Source of the DNA: an uncultured Opitutia bacterium
Lineage (GTDB): Bacteria; Verrucomicrobiota; Verrucomicrobiia; Opitutales; UBA953
DNA: 64,000 bases
Reading direction: 5' to 3'
Assembly: GCA_903913915.1 (NCBI GenBank)
Contig: CAIWNE010000087.1
Location: 1-64,000 of the forward strand
The notes below the pieces were generated by a model. That model had not been told where the DNA came from, made no database searches, and saw nothing but the letters and a program-made list of their open reading frames with translations. This document shows, piece by piece, positions 1 through 9,765 of this stretch. Position 1 is the stretch's first letter; every line of letters starts with the position of its first letter. The translations under genes were made by a program, and so were the position numbers.

Positions 1-684
<684 letters not shown>

Positions 685-705
685 GGCGGTCGTCACCTCC
701 CGACC

Positions 706-733
706 AAAGCCCCGGCATCCGCCGGGGCTTTTT
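706..733 (+). terminator. Rho-independent terminator after the aldolase gene
   Basis: A 9-bp perfect stem AGCCCCGGC / GCCGGGGCT (708-716 and 721-729) with loop ATCC is followed by TTTT. It lies 21 bp after the aldolase stop codon. The upstream A residues are too few for it to be an equally good terminator on the other strand. Confidence 0.9.
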
Positions 734-803
734 GTTGGGCGACGACGCGAGGCCGTCACCCAATCAGCGGCGAGGGTTGACGGTTATGGTGTATGCGAAT
801 GCC

Positions 804-862
804 TCAGGCAGGGCCGAGCATCCCTGCTCGGCCGCGGCCGGCCAAGGATGGCCCGACCTACC
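804..862. repeat. Cloverleaf-like palindromic repeat, copy 1
   Basis: An element of about 58 bp whose second copy is at 23458-23515. Its parts in order are an outer arm AGGCAGGGC, hairpin CGAGCA-TCCC-TGCTCG, a self-palindromic centre GCCGCGGC, hairpin CGGCCA-AGGA-TGGCC(C), and a closing arm ending CCTACC. The second copy carries AGGTAGGGC...GCCCTACC, showing the outer arms were complementary. The layout suggests a REP-like mobile palindrome or a conserved structured element between convergent genes. Confidence 0.7.
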
Positions 863-1016
863 CAAGACATTCGAAAGAACCCAGACGGAGACCAGAAACC
901 GGAAATCCTGATGCGGACACAAGACCCCCGGACAATCATCCGGTCTCCGGTTTACTTCGTGGCGTTTTAGCTGTCTTTCCTATCAGCAATCCGCCAACCG
1001 CGATCGCCTAAAACAA

Positions 1017-1047
1017 AAGGCCCGGTCCTCTCGCGAGGCCGGGCCTT
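1017..1047 (-). terminator. Rho-independent terminator of the di-cytochrome HEAT gene
   Basis: The stem is AAGGCCCGG / CCGGGCCTT (1017-1025 and 1039-1047). Read on the minus strand it is followed by TTGTTTTAGG, a T-rich tail. It lies 18 bp beyond the stop codon of the minus-strand gene ending at 1065. Confidence 0.85.
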
Positions 1048-1064
1048 GCACGCGGAGAGGCCGC

Positions 1065-4000
1065 TTACTTGGCCGGGATGAGGTCGGCTTCGGTCAGCAT
1101 GGGCTTGCCGACTTCGCCGCGGAGCGCCTTCACCTGCTCCGCCGTGACGGCCGGGGCGGAGTTGCCGAAGCTGTTACGCACATACGTGAGCACGGCGGCG
1201 ATCTGCTCGTCGGTCTGCTGCGCCTGGGGCGGCATGGGGACGGGCAGCGCGTAAGCCTTGCCGGAGACGTTGATCGGACCGTTCAGGCCGCGCAGCTGGA
1301 TGCGGATGAGATTCTCGACGGGTCCGTTGACCCAGTTCGACTTGGCGAGGGGCGGAGCGATGACGGTGCCTTCGGCATTCGGGCCGTGACAAGCCATGCA
1401 CAGCATGAAGCCCTGCTTGCCGGCGGCCATGACGGCCGGATCGATACCTGCGACGGACACCGCGGCGACGGGCTTGATGGTCGAAATATCCAACGGCTTC
1501 GGATCGGCAGGCTTGGCCTTCTTGGGAGCCTTCTCGAGCGTGGAGAGCCAGGCCACGAGGTCGCGGACTTCGTTGAGCGTCAGGACGGCATCCAGCGCGG
1601 GCATGCCCGAGACCGGAGCCGTCATGGACTTGATGTCCTTACGGTCGATACGCCAGGCGTTCCCCGCCACATCGACGTCGACATGTTCAGGGGCATCCTT
1701 GATGAGCGCTCCGACCAGGGCGCCGCCATTGGCGAGCTCGATGTTCACCGAGCCGTAGCCGGCGACGACCACGGCGTTGGAATAGACGATGGACTCGAGG
1801 AGGTAGCGACGATCGCCGCGCTTGGCCACGCCGGCGAGGTTAGGACCGGCTTCGCCACCTGCGGCATGGGCGTCATCCGACGCACGATGACAGCGGAGGC
1901 ACTGCCCGGCCGGCAGGGCCTGGAAGAGCGCGAAACCGTTCTTGGGGTCGCCGCCTTCGAGGGCCGGCATCCACTTGGCGAGTTTGTCCGGGCTCGTGGC
2001 GAGGACCTTCTGGACCGTGGCGAGAGCCTCTTTCACGGCCGGCTCGGAGCGGACCGCGGCGGCCTCGAGGAGTTCGATGGCGGCAGGCGAGACGCCCTTG
2101 GCCTGCTCGAGGGCCTTGAGATTCTCGACGAAGAGAGAGTCGACGCCGGAAGCCTGGAGGCGGGCGAGCGCCTTCCAAGCGCCTTGTCGACGGGCGGCGG
2201 AACCGTTCTTCGCCGACTTGGCGAGCTCGACGAGTCCCTGCGTGGGATTGAGATGAGCCAGTGCGCCGATGGCCACCATGGCGACTTCGTCCTGCCTGTC
2301 CTTCGCATACTTGCCGGCGACTTCGGCGAGGTCGGCAGGCTTACGGCTCAGCCAGAGTTCCAAGGCTTTGGCACGGGCGGAACCGCTGAGCTTGGCGTTG
2401 GCGACCAGACCGGAGAGCAAGTCGTCGGACAGGGATGCGACCTCGAGCTTGTACTGTTCGACGAGTTCGAGCGAAGCGCGGAGGATGTCCGACTCGCCCT
2501 TGAGGAGCGTCGGCAGCGCGGCGCTGAGGCTGGTACGCAGCTCCTTGACGTCACGCGGCGCCAGCGGCGCCCAGTGGGCCGTGGATTGATCGACCGGATA
2601 AGGATTGGTCCACTGCGCCAGCAGGCGCAGCGCCTCCAAACGGGCCTCGACCGGCAGCTTCTCGTCGGCGGCGATGGCGACCACGCGGGCGGCGTTCTTC
2701 TCTCCCCCGAGACGGAAGGCGCTGTGCGTGAGGCGACGCAGCATGAAGATGGTCCACTCACGCGAGCCGAGGTCGTCGATGAGCGCGGCGACGGCGGGAC
2801 GACCGGCCTCAAAGGCCAGGTCATGCACGGCCCGGATGGCTTCGTCGGCGACGATGGTCGACTTGTCCTTCACGAAGCGGGCCGCGGAAGCGTCGTTACG
2901 GCGGCGCAAGGCGATCACGGCGGCGAGACGGACGGAGGCGTTGTCATCCTTGGCGACGGCGTCGAATGATTCCGGAGTCCGGCAAAGATGATCGATCGCG
3001 AAGGAGCCGGCGTGGCGGAGGATCGGGTCGGCGTCGGCGTTCTCCCTGAGCATCGTGAGCACCTCAGGAAGACACTTGTCGGCGCCAAGGCGCGCGGCGG
3101 CGAGCGCGGCGAAGGAACGCACGCGCAACGAGGTATCCAGGATCAGCTTGCCGAGGGGCAGGTCGTTGCCCTTGAGCGGGGCCTCTTCCAGCGCACGGAC
3201 GGCCTGGGCGCGGACTTCGGCGTCGGCGTCGGCCAGCAGCGGCACGAGACGTTGCGCGGCGGCGATACGATCGGCCAAGGGCGCGACCGGGGTATGCTTG
3301 CCGCTGAAGGCCTCGCCCGGGGCGATGGCGGCGCCGCGACGGGCCAGGATGCCGAGGCCCCAGACGCCATGCAGGCGTTCGAGCTGGTTCGCGGACTTCG
3401 TGGCGGCCTCGAAACGGTCGGCGGCATCCGGACGGCGGGTCAGCTCAAGCTGGGCGCGTAGACGGACACGCTGATCGCCATGGGAGAGCAGCTTGGCCAG
3501 CTCGGCGGAGGACTGCTTGACGAAACCCCCTTTGATCAGGTCTGCGACCGTCGCCACCACCTCGGGCTTGGCCATCTTCTCCGCCTCCAAAGTGATGATA
3601 CGGCCGGCATCATGCGACTCCCAGCCGGTGATGAAGTCGGCCACGACCAGGCGTCCCTTCCAGTCGTACTCGATGTCGGTCGCGGCGACGCCCCAGAGAA
3701 GCTGGTGCGATTCGGTCATCTTCATGCCGGCGCCCGCCGGCTCCATCTTGAAGGACCAGATGCCGGATGCGCCGGCGGAGCCCCGGTAATCGCAGATATG
3801 GAAATGCCGGGCCTCGGCCTCGACGAAACCGGCGCCGGGATTATAGGTCAGTCCGCACGGACCGGAGGTGATGTAAGCCGACGGTGGGATGATGAAGGCC
3901 GGCTGCACAGGATTCTGCAATTCCCAGGTCTTCTCCGTCATCCAGCGGGAAAGGGGACGCTGCTCGAGGCCGATCTCGCGATGGAAGGTATGCATCGCCT

Positions 4001-5399
4001 GATGTTCCATCTCCCAGCCCGAATCCGCGCCTTCGACCACGTAGACGACGCGAGCGGCGTCGCCCATGTCGGCGTTGTTGTCGACCGAGAAGCCGTTGCC
4101 GAACTCGTCGAAGGCGATTTCCTTCGGGTTACGAAGGCCGAAGTGGACGACTTCGAAGTTCGTGCCGTCCGGCTCGAAACGGAAGACGGCGCCGCGGTTA
4201 TGCGAGTCGTACTTCCGGCCTTCCTTCGTGGTGAAGTTGAAGCCTCGGTCGCCGATGGTGCCCCAGACGCGGCCGTCGGGACCGATGGCGAAGCCGTTCA
4301 TATCGTGGCCGGAAAGCGAGACGCGCACGCCGAAGCCATCCTGGATGACCTTGCGCTGGGCCTCGGTGCCGTCGTTCTTCGCATCCTGCAGCATCCAGAG
4401 CTTGGGGATGCAGGCGAAGTAGATGTTGTCATCCCAGGCAAGGACGCCGCCGGAAGTGCCATCCAGGACGTCGTTGAACTTCTCGGCGAAGACCTTGTTC
4501 TGCCGGAAGGTTCCGTCGGCCTGGTCGACGCCGAGATAACGGATCACCTCGGACTTGGCCGTCATCCACTCGAGGGGCTTCTTGGCCTTCCACTTCTCAT
4601 GCAAGGCGCGGCGGTCGGCGGTCGTGGTCGAGGCCAGGTCGTCATGATACCAGAAGAGGTTGTTGCGATCGTCCTCGACGCCGAAACGGAAACGATGGGT
4701 CTCCGCGACATAGAGGCTGCCGTCGTTACCGAAGGAAATCGCCGTCGGAGAATAGACGCCGGTGACGGCGTGGTCGCCCGTGGTCCGGAAGGTCGCCCCG
4801 GGAATCAGCGCCGCCGTGCCCTCGCCGGCCACGCGGACGAGATTGTTGGCCGCCTTGGGCTTGGGGCGGCCGCCGTTGGCGAATTTGGGCTTCGCGTCGG
4901 TGCTGAACACGAAATGGTCGGCGGCGATGATTCCCCAGGCGCCGGAATGGCTGTCGATGATGCGGATGACGCCGGTCTTGTCCTTGAACTCGGAGATGTC
5001 CCAGACGGCCTCCCGCAAGGTCAGGTCGTTGGCGCCGGTCGATTCGCGGACGACCTTGCCGCCGACGAGGAGCTGGACGGCGGTCTTGCCAGGATGGTTG
5101 CCGCCGGCGATGAGGAAGCCGACATAGGGATAGGTAAGTTTGAGTTCCGGAGAAGTCAGCGTGCCGACGGCGGCGTCCCCTCCGTGGCCCGAGCAGACCA
5201 AGGAGTTGCCGCCATAGTTGCGGAACTCTCCATTGACGCCGTCGACCTTGCCGGCGATCGGCGCCAGACCGAAGGCGGTGCCGGTCGTTTGCCAGCTGTC
5301 GAAGCCGTCGCCTTCGAAGGCTTGGATGACCTTGGTCTCGGCCTGCAAGGCGGCCGAAACCAGGCAAAGGGTAAACAAAGCGAACAGGGACGACTTCAT
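1065..5399 (-). CDS. Secreted PVC-type dehydrogenase with HEAT repeats and two c-type haem sites
   Basis: A 1444-residue protein. The start is placed at 5399 because it gives a clean signal peptide (MKSSLFALFTLCLVSAALQA); an upstream in-frame ATG at 5462 would bury it. Order of parts: a beta-sandwich module (about 22-165, with FLIAGGNHPGKT and GGKVVRESTG, resembling the C-terminal module of GH32-like proteins); a beta-propeller sugar-dehydrogenase-like domain of the PVC 'membrane-bound dehydrogenase' type (about 200-590); a long alpha-helical HEAT region (about 600-1130); a first haem site CLRCH (about 1167-1171); and a second haem site CMACH (about 1334-1338) in a cytochrome c domain. Such proteins are expanded in Planctomycetes and Verrucomicrobia and are thought to oxidise sugars in the periplasm. 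The substrate cannot be read from the sequence. It has its own terminator and is probably transcribed alone. Confidence 0.88.
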   Translation of the reverse strand: MKSSLFALFTLCLVSAALQAETKVIQAFEGDGFDSWQTTGTAFGLAPIAGKVDGVNGEFRNYGGNSLVCSGHGGDAAVGTLTSPELKLTYPYVGFLIAGGNHPGKTAVQLLVGGKVVRESTGANDLTLREAVWDISEFKDKTGVIRIIDSHSGAWGIIAADHFVFSTDAKPKFANGGRPKPKAANNLVRVAGEGTAALIPGATFRTTGDHAVTGVYSPTAISFGNDGSLYVAETHRFRFGVEDDRNNLFWYHDDLASTTTADRRALHEKWKAKKPLEWMTAKSEVIRYLGVDQADGTFRQNKVFAEKFNDVLDGTSGGVLAWDDNIYFACIPKLWMLQDAKNDGTEAQRKVIQDGFGVRVSLSGHDMNGFAIGPDGRVWGTIGDRGFNFTTKEGRKYDSHNRGAVFRFEPDGTNFEVVHFGLRNPKEIAFDEFGNGFSVDNNADMGDAARVVYVVEGADSGWEMEHQAMHTFHREIGLEQRPLSRWMTEKTWELQNPVQPAFIIPPSAYITSGPCGLTYNPGAGFVEAEARHFHICDYRGSAGASGIWSFKMEPAGAGMKMTESHQLLWGVAATDIEYDWKGRLVVADFITGWESHDAGRIITLEAEKMAKPEVVATVADLIKGGFVKQSSAELAKLLSHGDQRVRLRAQLELTRRPDAADRFEAATKSANQLERLHGVWGLGILARRGAAIAPGEAFSGKHTPVAPLADRIAAAQRLVPLLADADAEVRAQAVRALEEAPLKGNDLPLGKLILDTSLRVRSFAALAAARLGADKCLPEVLTMLRENADADPILRHAGSFAIDHLCRTPESFDAVAKDDNASVRLAAVIALRRRNDASAARFVKDKSTIVADEAIRAVHDLAFEAGRPAVAALIDDLGSREWTIFMLRRLTHSAFRLGGEKNAARVVAIAADEKLPVEARLEALRLLAQWTNPYPVDQSTAHWAPLAPRDVKELRTSLSAALPTLLKGESDILRASLELVEQYKLEVASLSDDLLSGLVANAKLSGSARAKALELWLSRKPADLAEVAGKYAKDRQDEVAMVAIGALAHLNPTQGLVELAKSAKNGSAARRQGAWKALARLQASGVDSLFVENLKALEQAKGVSPAAIELLEAAAVRSEPAVKEALATVQKVLATSPDKLAKWMPALEGGDPKNGFALFQALPAGQCLRCHRASDDAHAAGGEAGPNLAGVAKRGDRRYLLESIVYSNAVVVAGYGSVNIELANGGALVGALIKDAPEHVDVDVAGNAWRIDRKDIKSMTAPVSGMPALDAVLTLNEVRDLVAWLSTLEKAPKKAKPADPKPLDISTIKPVAAVSVAGIDPAVMAAGKQGFMLCMACHGPNAEGTVIAPPLAKSNWVNGPVENLIRIQLRGLNGPINVSGKAYALPVPMPPQAQQTDEQIAAVLTYVRNSFGNSAPAVTAEQVKALRGEVGKPMLTEADLIPAK

Positions 5400-5472
5400 G
5401 GCGAAACTAGGGGTACAGCCGAGAAAAGGGGATGTTCCCCTCAGGTCGAGCGTGGCTTCCAAAAACTTCCGT

Positions 5473-6450
5473 TTAACCCCGGATACCGTGCATGACCTGG
5501 AACTTTGCCCCGAAATGAGCCGGGTGCGTCAAGGCCCGGAGACGGCCCGTGGCCTCATGGTCGCCCGATGTCGCGACCCGTTCCATCTCCTCTGCCGCAT
5601 ACCTGACGAAGAAGGCCTCCTGCCGGTCAAGCCTCACGCTACGGAAGCCGGCCTGAACCAGGACAGGCTCGATCCGGTCCCATAGGACATGGCAGGTCAG
5701 GTCCTGCGAACCGAGGTCCTCGAGGATCGCCCCGGAAAGCTGATGGCTGCGATAGGCGCGTGCCGTTCCCGCCGGCGAAGACTCGAGGCACTGGGCGACG
5801 GTCTTGCCGTAATCAAGCAGGATGACCGCGCCCGACCAACCGCCGGCGAAGAGTTTCCGGAGCAGTTCCTCTGCCGCCAAGGGCGCATCGATGATCCAAC
5901 CTTCTTCCGCAACGGGCAAAGATCGCGCGAACTCGGTGGCCAGCGAAGTGGAAGGCGCGCCCAACGGCTCGACGGTGAGTTCGGCACCGTCCACGCGTAC
6001 GCCGAGCTCCCGCCAGACGTCGTCTTGGCGGACGAACCGATGGAATGGCTGGGCGTCCAGGAGTTCGTTCGCCACCAGCACGCTGCGGCCGGCGAAATCC
6101 GGCGCGCCTCCGAAGCGGAAGGTACGGAGTTCGGCGAACTGCGTCGCGACCCCGGCGTAATGCGTCTGGCCAGGCTCGGCTCCGACCTCGACGAGAGCAT
6201 GCGACTTCAGGTCGCCGACCAATGTCTTCGCCGCGGCGGCGATCAGCTGGCCGAACATCGGCCCGAGCGCCGCGGCGGTCGTGAAGTCGGTCCCGGCCGC
6301 CTTGCCGACGCGCACGCGTTCGGAGGAATAATAGCCGTGGCCCGGCGCATAGAGGGCGGCCTCGACCACGCGGGCGAACGGCACCACGCCGCCGCGGGCC
6401 TCGCGACGAAGCAAGGCGACGATGGCGTCATGGCGGGCCTTTGCGTCCAT
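5473..6450 (-). CDS. MidA/NDUFAF7-family SAM-dependent methyltransferase
   Basis: A 325-residue protein of the COG1565/DUF185 family, whose mitochondrial member NDUFAF7 methylates an arginine of complex I; the bacterial substrate is unclear. Visible hallmarks are the N-terminal YAPGHGYYSS segment, DFTTAAALGPMFGQL, the SAM-binding-like EVGAEPG (about residue 88) and ANELLDAQPF (about 123, the family's NE-x-x-DA motif). The glycine motif is weaker than the usual EVGPGRG. The gene lies 48 bp downstream of the beta-helix gene and 73 bp upstream of the HEAT gene on the same strand, so co-transcription is possible. No functional link to the neighbours is evident. Confidence 0.82.
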   Translation of the reverse strand: MDAKARHDAIVALLRREARGGVVPFARVVEAALYAPGHGYYSSERVRVGKAAGTDFTTAAALGPMFGQLIAAAAKTLVGDLKSHALVEVGAEPGQTHYAGVATQFAELRTFRFGGAPDFAGRSVLVANELLDAQPFHRFVRQDDVWRELGVRVDGAELTVEPLGAPSTSLATEFARSLPVAEEGWIIDAPLAAEELLRKLFAGGWSGAVILLDYGKTVAQCLESSPAGTARAYRSHQLSGAILEDLGSQDLTCHVLWDRIEPVLVQAGFRSVRLDRQEAFFVRYAAEEMERVATSGDHEATGRLRALTHPAHFGAKFQVMHGIRG

Positions 6451-6498
6451 ACGCCAGCGTGGAAGGGGTGACGGGCGACCGCCAGACGAAACCCCGGC

Positions 6499-8628
6499 TC
6501 AGCGGCCGTCATCCGTGCGTCGGATGTCGACGTCGGAGTCGAACACCGCCTCGGCGGACTTCGTCGCCGGGCCGAAGACGCGCTGCGGCAGCGTGGTCCG
6601 ATAGGCGTCGCGGCGTAAACCGATCTCCGCGAAAGGAATCGCGGGGAAACCGGGGATCTTCGCGAAGACTCCGGAATCAGGACGCAACGCGAAGTCACCA
6701 TGGGCCGGATCCTTCAATCCCGCCTCGGCGAGGCCGAAGGCGACGTTGCCCTCGACATACGAGTCGGCGAGTTCCTTGGCCTTGGCGAAATGGAACGGCT
6801 CCGCGCAGGCCACGACGGCATTGGCGGTGACCCGGTTCCCGAACGGCTTCTCGGGATGCCGGTCGAGGATGCCAGGCAAGGAGGGATAGCGCTCGGCCCA
6901 TGGGGACTGGCGGTAAGGCACGGAGGCGAGTCCGGACAGCAGCATCCGGTCCTTGTCGTACCCCCGGGGCAATCCGCGGGCGTCCAGGTGGAGCCCGCGC
7001 TCGCAGGCGATGACCAGATTATGCCGGACGACGTTGTCATGTCCGCCGCCGATGAACGGTCCGTACGAAAAACCATGGCAGACATTGCCCTCGATCAGGT
7101 CGCCGCTGTCTCCGTCGTCCATGTAGAAAGCGTTCGCCCGCGGGCTGCTGTGCACGAAGTTATGGCGGATCACGTTGCCGTAGCTCGCCCAGTCGTTCGC
7201 GGTGTAGAACGCGCCCATGTCGGCGGAGGTCAGCACCACGCGGCAGATTTCGTTGAACTCGAAGAGGTTGTCGTTGCCGCCGTAAAGGACGCCCGCGTGC
7301 GGCAGGTCATGGATGTAGTTATGCGTCACGCGGCAGCCGACCGCGGCGCCCGCGCCGTAGGCGCCGACCTGGATGCCGGCGGCATAGGTCTTCTTCCGGA
7401 TGCCGAGGTGATGGAGATGGTTGTTCTCGGCGAAATTCCCGCAGGGCGTCAGCCTGGCGCGATCGCCTCCCGAAAGAAGGATGCCGCCTTCGCCGAGGTC
7501 GTGGAAATCCGAACTGCGGACGCCGTTCCGGACGCCGCCGCGGACGACGACGCCGTTGCCGCCGAGCGAACGGAAGACGCAACCGGCGACCAGCACGTCC
7601 TCGCCGCCGCGGATGTCGATGCCGTCGCCCAAGCCCTGCTCGAAGGCGACGCCCTCGAAGACGATGCGGCTGGCGCCTTGCGCCACGACCATCGGCGACT
7701 CCATGTCCGCGACGGACAAGGTCGCGCCAGCGGCGGCGGACGGCGGCCAGAGGTAGAGTTTCTTCGCCTCGAAATCGACGCACCATTCGCCGGGCTGGTC
7801 GATCTCTTCCAGGAGATTCACGGCCCACCACGGCTCCTTGCCGTCGCCGAGCGCCGGCTTCTTGGCATACTTCGATCCGATGCCGCCGCCGATCGGGACC
7901 GCCAAGGTGATCGCACGCTTCGCCGGGTCGATCGCGCTCACCCGCAAGACCGAAGGCGCCCAGGGCACGCGCCAATAGCCCTCGACCCAGACGCCGGCGC
8001 CCACGTTCCAGCGGGCGACGCGATCCTCGCGGGCGACGAACACGCCGCCATGACCGGTCCTCGACTTGTCGTCGCCGCGCTCGAGCACCTGCTCGATGGT
8101 GGCGTCCGCTCCGTTCGGCCAGCGCGACAACGGCAGGCGACGCCCGTTCCAATAGAGTTCGCACAGCCCTCCGCCGCCGCTGAAATGATCGGGGAACTGA
8201 CGGACGTTGCGGAGGCCCGCGACGCGAAGGTCGATCTCGCGGAGCTGGCCGCGCGCCGCGGCGTCGAGACGAGCCAGCACCTGCGGATCGGACACGGGAA
8301 GGAGCGATGCGGCCGGGATCGTCTTGCCCGCACGGAGGATGACCTCCCCCTCCGCCCGATAGGTCACCGCGCCCCCGTCCTTGGCCGTGAGCTCGAAGGA
8401 TTTGCCCCGAGGGTAGACGCCGGGAAGGAGATGCACCACCGCCGGCGCGGCAGCGGACGCGCCCCTGGACTCACGCAGGGCGTCCCGGGCCCGCTCCAAG
8501 GTCGCGAACGGCCGGGCTTTCGTGCCCGGCCCGGCATCATCGCCGGCCGGGGAAAGCCAGTACTCGGTCCCGGCGGCGAGACAAAGCGTGGGACCCATGA
8601 GCAACCAAGCCAGCAACCATCGACGCAT
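6499..8628 (-). CDS. Secreted right-handed parallel beta-helix protein (carbohydrate-active-like)
   Basis: A 709-residue protein. The start at 8628 is chosen because it opens a signal peptide (MRRWLLAWLLMGPTLCLAA); further upstream in-frame ATGs lack one. After the signal comes the typical opening TEYWLSPAGDDAGPGT and PFATLERARDAL, seen in bacterial pectate-lyase-like or GH141-like proteins. A middle domain (SRWPNGADATIEQ) follows, then beta-helix rungs from about 360 to 600 with repeated N/D-H-N patterns (ENNHLHHLG, VTHNYIHDLPHAGV, VIRHNFVHSS, VVRHNLVI). It probably acts on an extracellular polysaccharide, but the catalytic residues and substrate cannot be assigned from sequence alone. It is divergent from tsaD, 114 bp away. 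Confidence 0.8.
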   Translation of the reverse strand: MRRWLLAWLLMGPTLCLAAGTEYWLSPAGDDAGPGTKARPFATLERARDALRESRGASAAAPAVVHLLPGVYPRGKSFELTAKDGGAVTYRAEGEVILRAGKTIPAASLLPVSDPQVLARLDAAARGQLREIDLRVAGLRNVRQFPDHFSGGGGLCELYWNGRRLPLSRWPNGADATIEQVLERGDDKSRTGHGGVFVAREDRVARWNVGAGVWVEGYWRVPWAPSVLRVSAIDPAKRAITLAVPIGGGIGSKYAKKPALGDGKEPWWAVNLLEEIDQPGEWCVDFEAKKLYLWPPSAAAGATLSVADMESPMVVAQGASRIVFEGVAFEQGLGDGIDIRGGEDVLVAGCVFRSLGGNGVVVRGGVRNGVRSSDFHDLGEGGILLSGGDRARLTPCGNFAENNHLHHLGIRKKTYAAGIQVGAYGAGAAVGCRVTHNYIHDLPHAGVLYGGNDNLFEFNEICRVVLTSADMGAFYTANDWASYGNVIRHNFVHSSPRANAFYMDDGDSGDLIEGNVCHGFSYGPFIGGGHDNVVRHNLVIACERGLHLDARGLPRGYDKDRMLLSGLASVPYRQSPWAERYPSLPGILDRHPEKPFGNRVTANAVVACAEPFHFAKAKELADSYVEGNVAFGLAEAGLKDPAHGDFALRPDSGVFAKIPGFPAIPFAEIGLRRDAYRTTLPQRVFGPATKSAEAVFDSDVDIRRTDDGR

Positions 8629-8742
8629 GCCCCATCCTTTCCGACCGGCGGAGGCGCAGGCAACGCCTAATCGACAAGACAAAACCTCATCCGCACCTTC
8701 CCGCTTGAGCCCGCCGAAGGGCGGCGACATCAAAGGCCATCG

Positions 8743-9765
8743 ATGATCCTCGCGATCGAAAGTTCCTGCGACGAATCGGCCCTGGCGCTCTTCGACCCGG
8801 CCCGAGGCATCGTGCGCGAACTCATCAGCTCGCAGGCGGCGGAACACGAGAAGTACGGCGGCGTCGTGCCCGAACTGGCCAGCCGCATGCACCTCTCCGC
8901 CCTGCCCATCCTGCTGGCGGACTTCCAATCCGAACTGAATCAGGCGGATACCATCGCCGTCACGCGAGGTCCCGGCCTCCTCCCTTGCCTGTCGATGGGC
9001 GTGACGCTCGCCCGCTCCCTCGCCGTCTCCCGCAAGCTTCCTATCGTCGGCGTCAACCACCTGCGCGCCCACGTCCTTTCGCCCTTCATCGCCGTACACG
9101 CCAAGGATCCGGCCGGATTCGCCGCCGCCCGCGCCGCGATGCTCCCCCACCTCGCGATCGTGGTCTCCGGCGGCAACACGCTCCTCGTGAAGCTCGACGA
9201 ACAGCTCCGCCTCACGGTCGTCTCACGCACGGTCGACGACGCCGCCGGCGAAGCCTTCGACAAGGGCGCGAAACTCCTCGGCCTGCCCTACCCGGGCGGC
9301 GCGCTGATCGAGCAACAGGCGCTGCTAGGCGACCTGAAGAAATACCCATTCCCTCGCGGCATCCCGGAGAAGGCGGACCTGCGCATGAGTTTCTCGGGTA
9401 TAAAGACGGCCCTGCGCTATCAGCTGGAAAAGATGCCCGACGATCGCCTCGCCGCCGAGATGCCCGATCTGTGCGCAGGCTATCAGCATGCGATCATCGA
9501 GCAACTCGCGTCGAAGACCGGCGCGGCGCTGGACCTTTCCGCCTACAAGTCGGCCGGGCTCTCGGGCGGCGTCGCCAATAACCGCACCCTCCGCGCGCGA
9601 CTCGCGCAAGTCGCCCAGCAACGCGGCCTGCCGATGCTGGTGGCCGAGCCGAAACATTGCGGCGACAACGCCGGGATGATCGCCTTCGCCGCATGGGCGG
9701 ACGTCGGCCTGCCCGTCGACGCCGCGGCCGTGCCTGCGGCGAGCCTGACGGTCGACCAAGTCTAA
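8743..9765 (+). CDS. tsaD: tRNA N6-adenosine threonylcarbamoyltransferase TsaD
   Basis: A 340-residue protein, full length for the family. It transfers the threonylcarbamoyl group to A37 of ANN-decoding tRNAs, working with TsaB, TsaC and TsaE. Seen: the N-terminal ASKHA signature MILAIESSCDESALA, GGVVPELASRMH (metal-binding region), VTRGPGLLPCLSMG, the NHLRAH metal motif (usually NHLEGH), VSGGNTLL, DDAAGEAFDKGAKLLGLPYPGG and the C-terminal SGGVANNRTLR and HCGDNAGMIA. ATG at 8743 is the natural start. The 3' end overlaps the convergent isochorismatase-like gene by 4 bp. Confidence 0.97.
   Translation: MILAIESSCDESALALFDPARGIVRELISSQAAEHEKYGGVVPELASRMHLSALPILLADFQSELNQADTIAVTRGPGLLPCLSMGVTLARSLAVSRKLPIVGVNHLRAHVLSPFIAVHAKDPAGFAAARAAMLPHLAIVVSGGNTLLVKLDEQLRLTVVSRTVDDAAGEAFDKGAKLLGLPYPGGALIEQQALLGDLKKYPFPRGIPEKADLRMSFSGIKTALRYQLEKMPDDRLAAEMPDLCAGYQHAIIEQLASKTGAALDLSAYKSAGLSGGVANNRTLRARLAQVAQQRGLPMLVAEPKHCGDNAGMIAFAAWADVGLPVDAAAVPAASLTVDQV

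Larger units (their letters stand above)
685..1064. other. 380-bp non-coding interval with terminators and repeats
   Basis: No convincing gene is present; a 72-codon open frame at 793-1011 is Pro/Arg-rich and crosses the palindromic repeat. The interval holds the aldolase terminator (706-733), a cloverleaf-like palindrome (804-862), a loose inverted-repeat tract (GGAGACC at 887-893 with GGTCTCC at 942-948; AAACCGGA at 896-903 with TCCGGTTT at 946-953), a tract CAATCCGCCAACCGCGATCGCC near 985-1008, and the minus-strand terminator (1017-1047). The two genes on either side converge on it. Confidence 0.7.

Noticed and set aside
793-1011. 72-codon frame in the first intergenic region
   Set aside because: It covers the palindromic repeat and has a Pro/Arg-rich, family-free translation.
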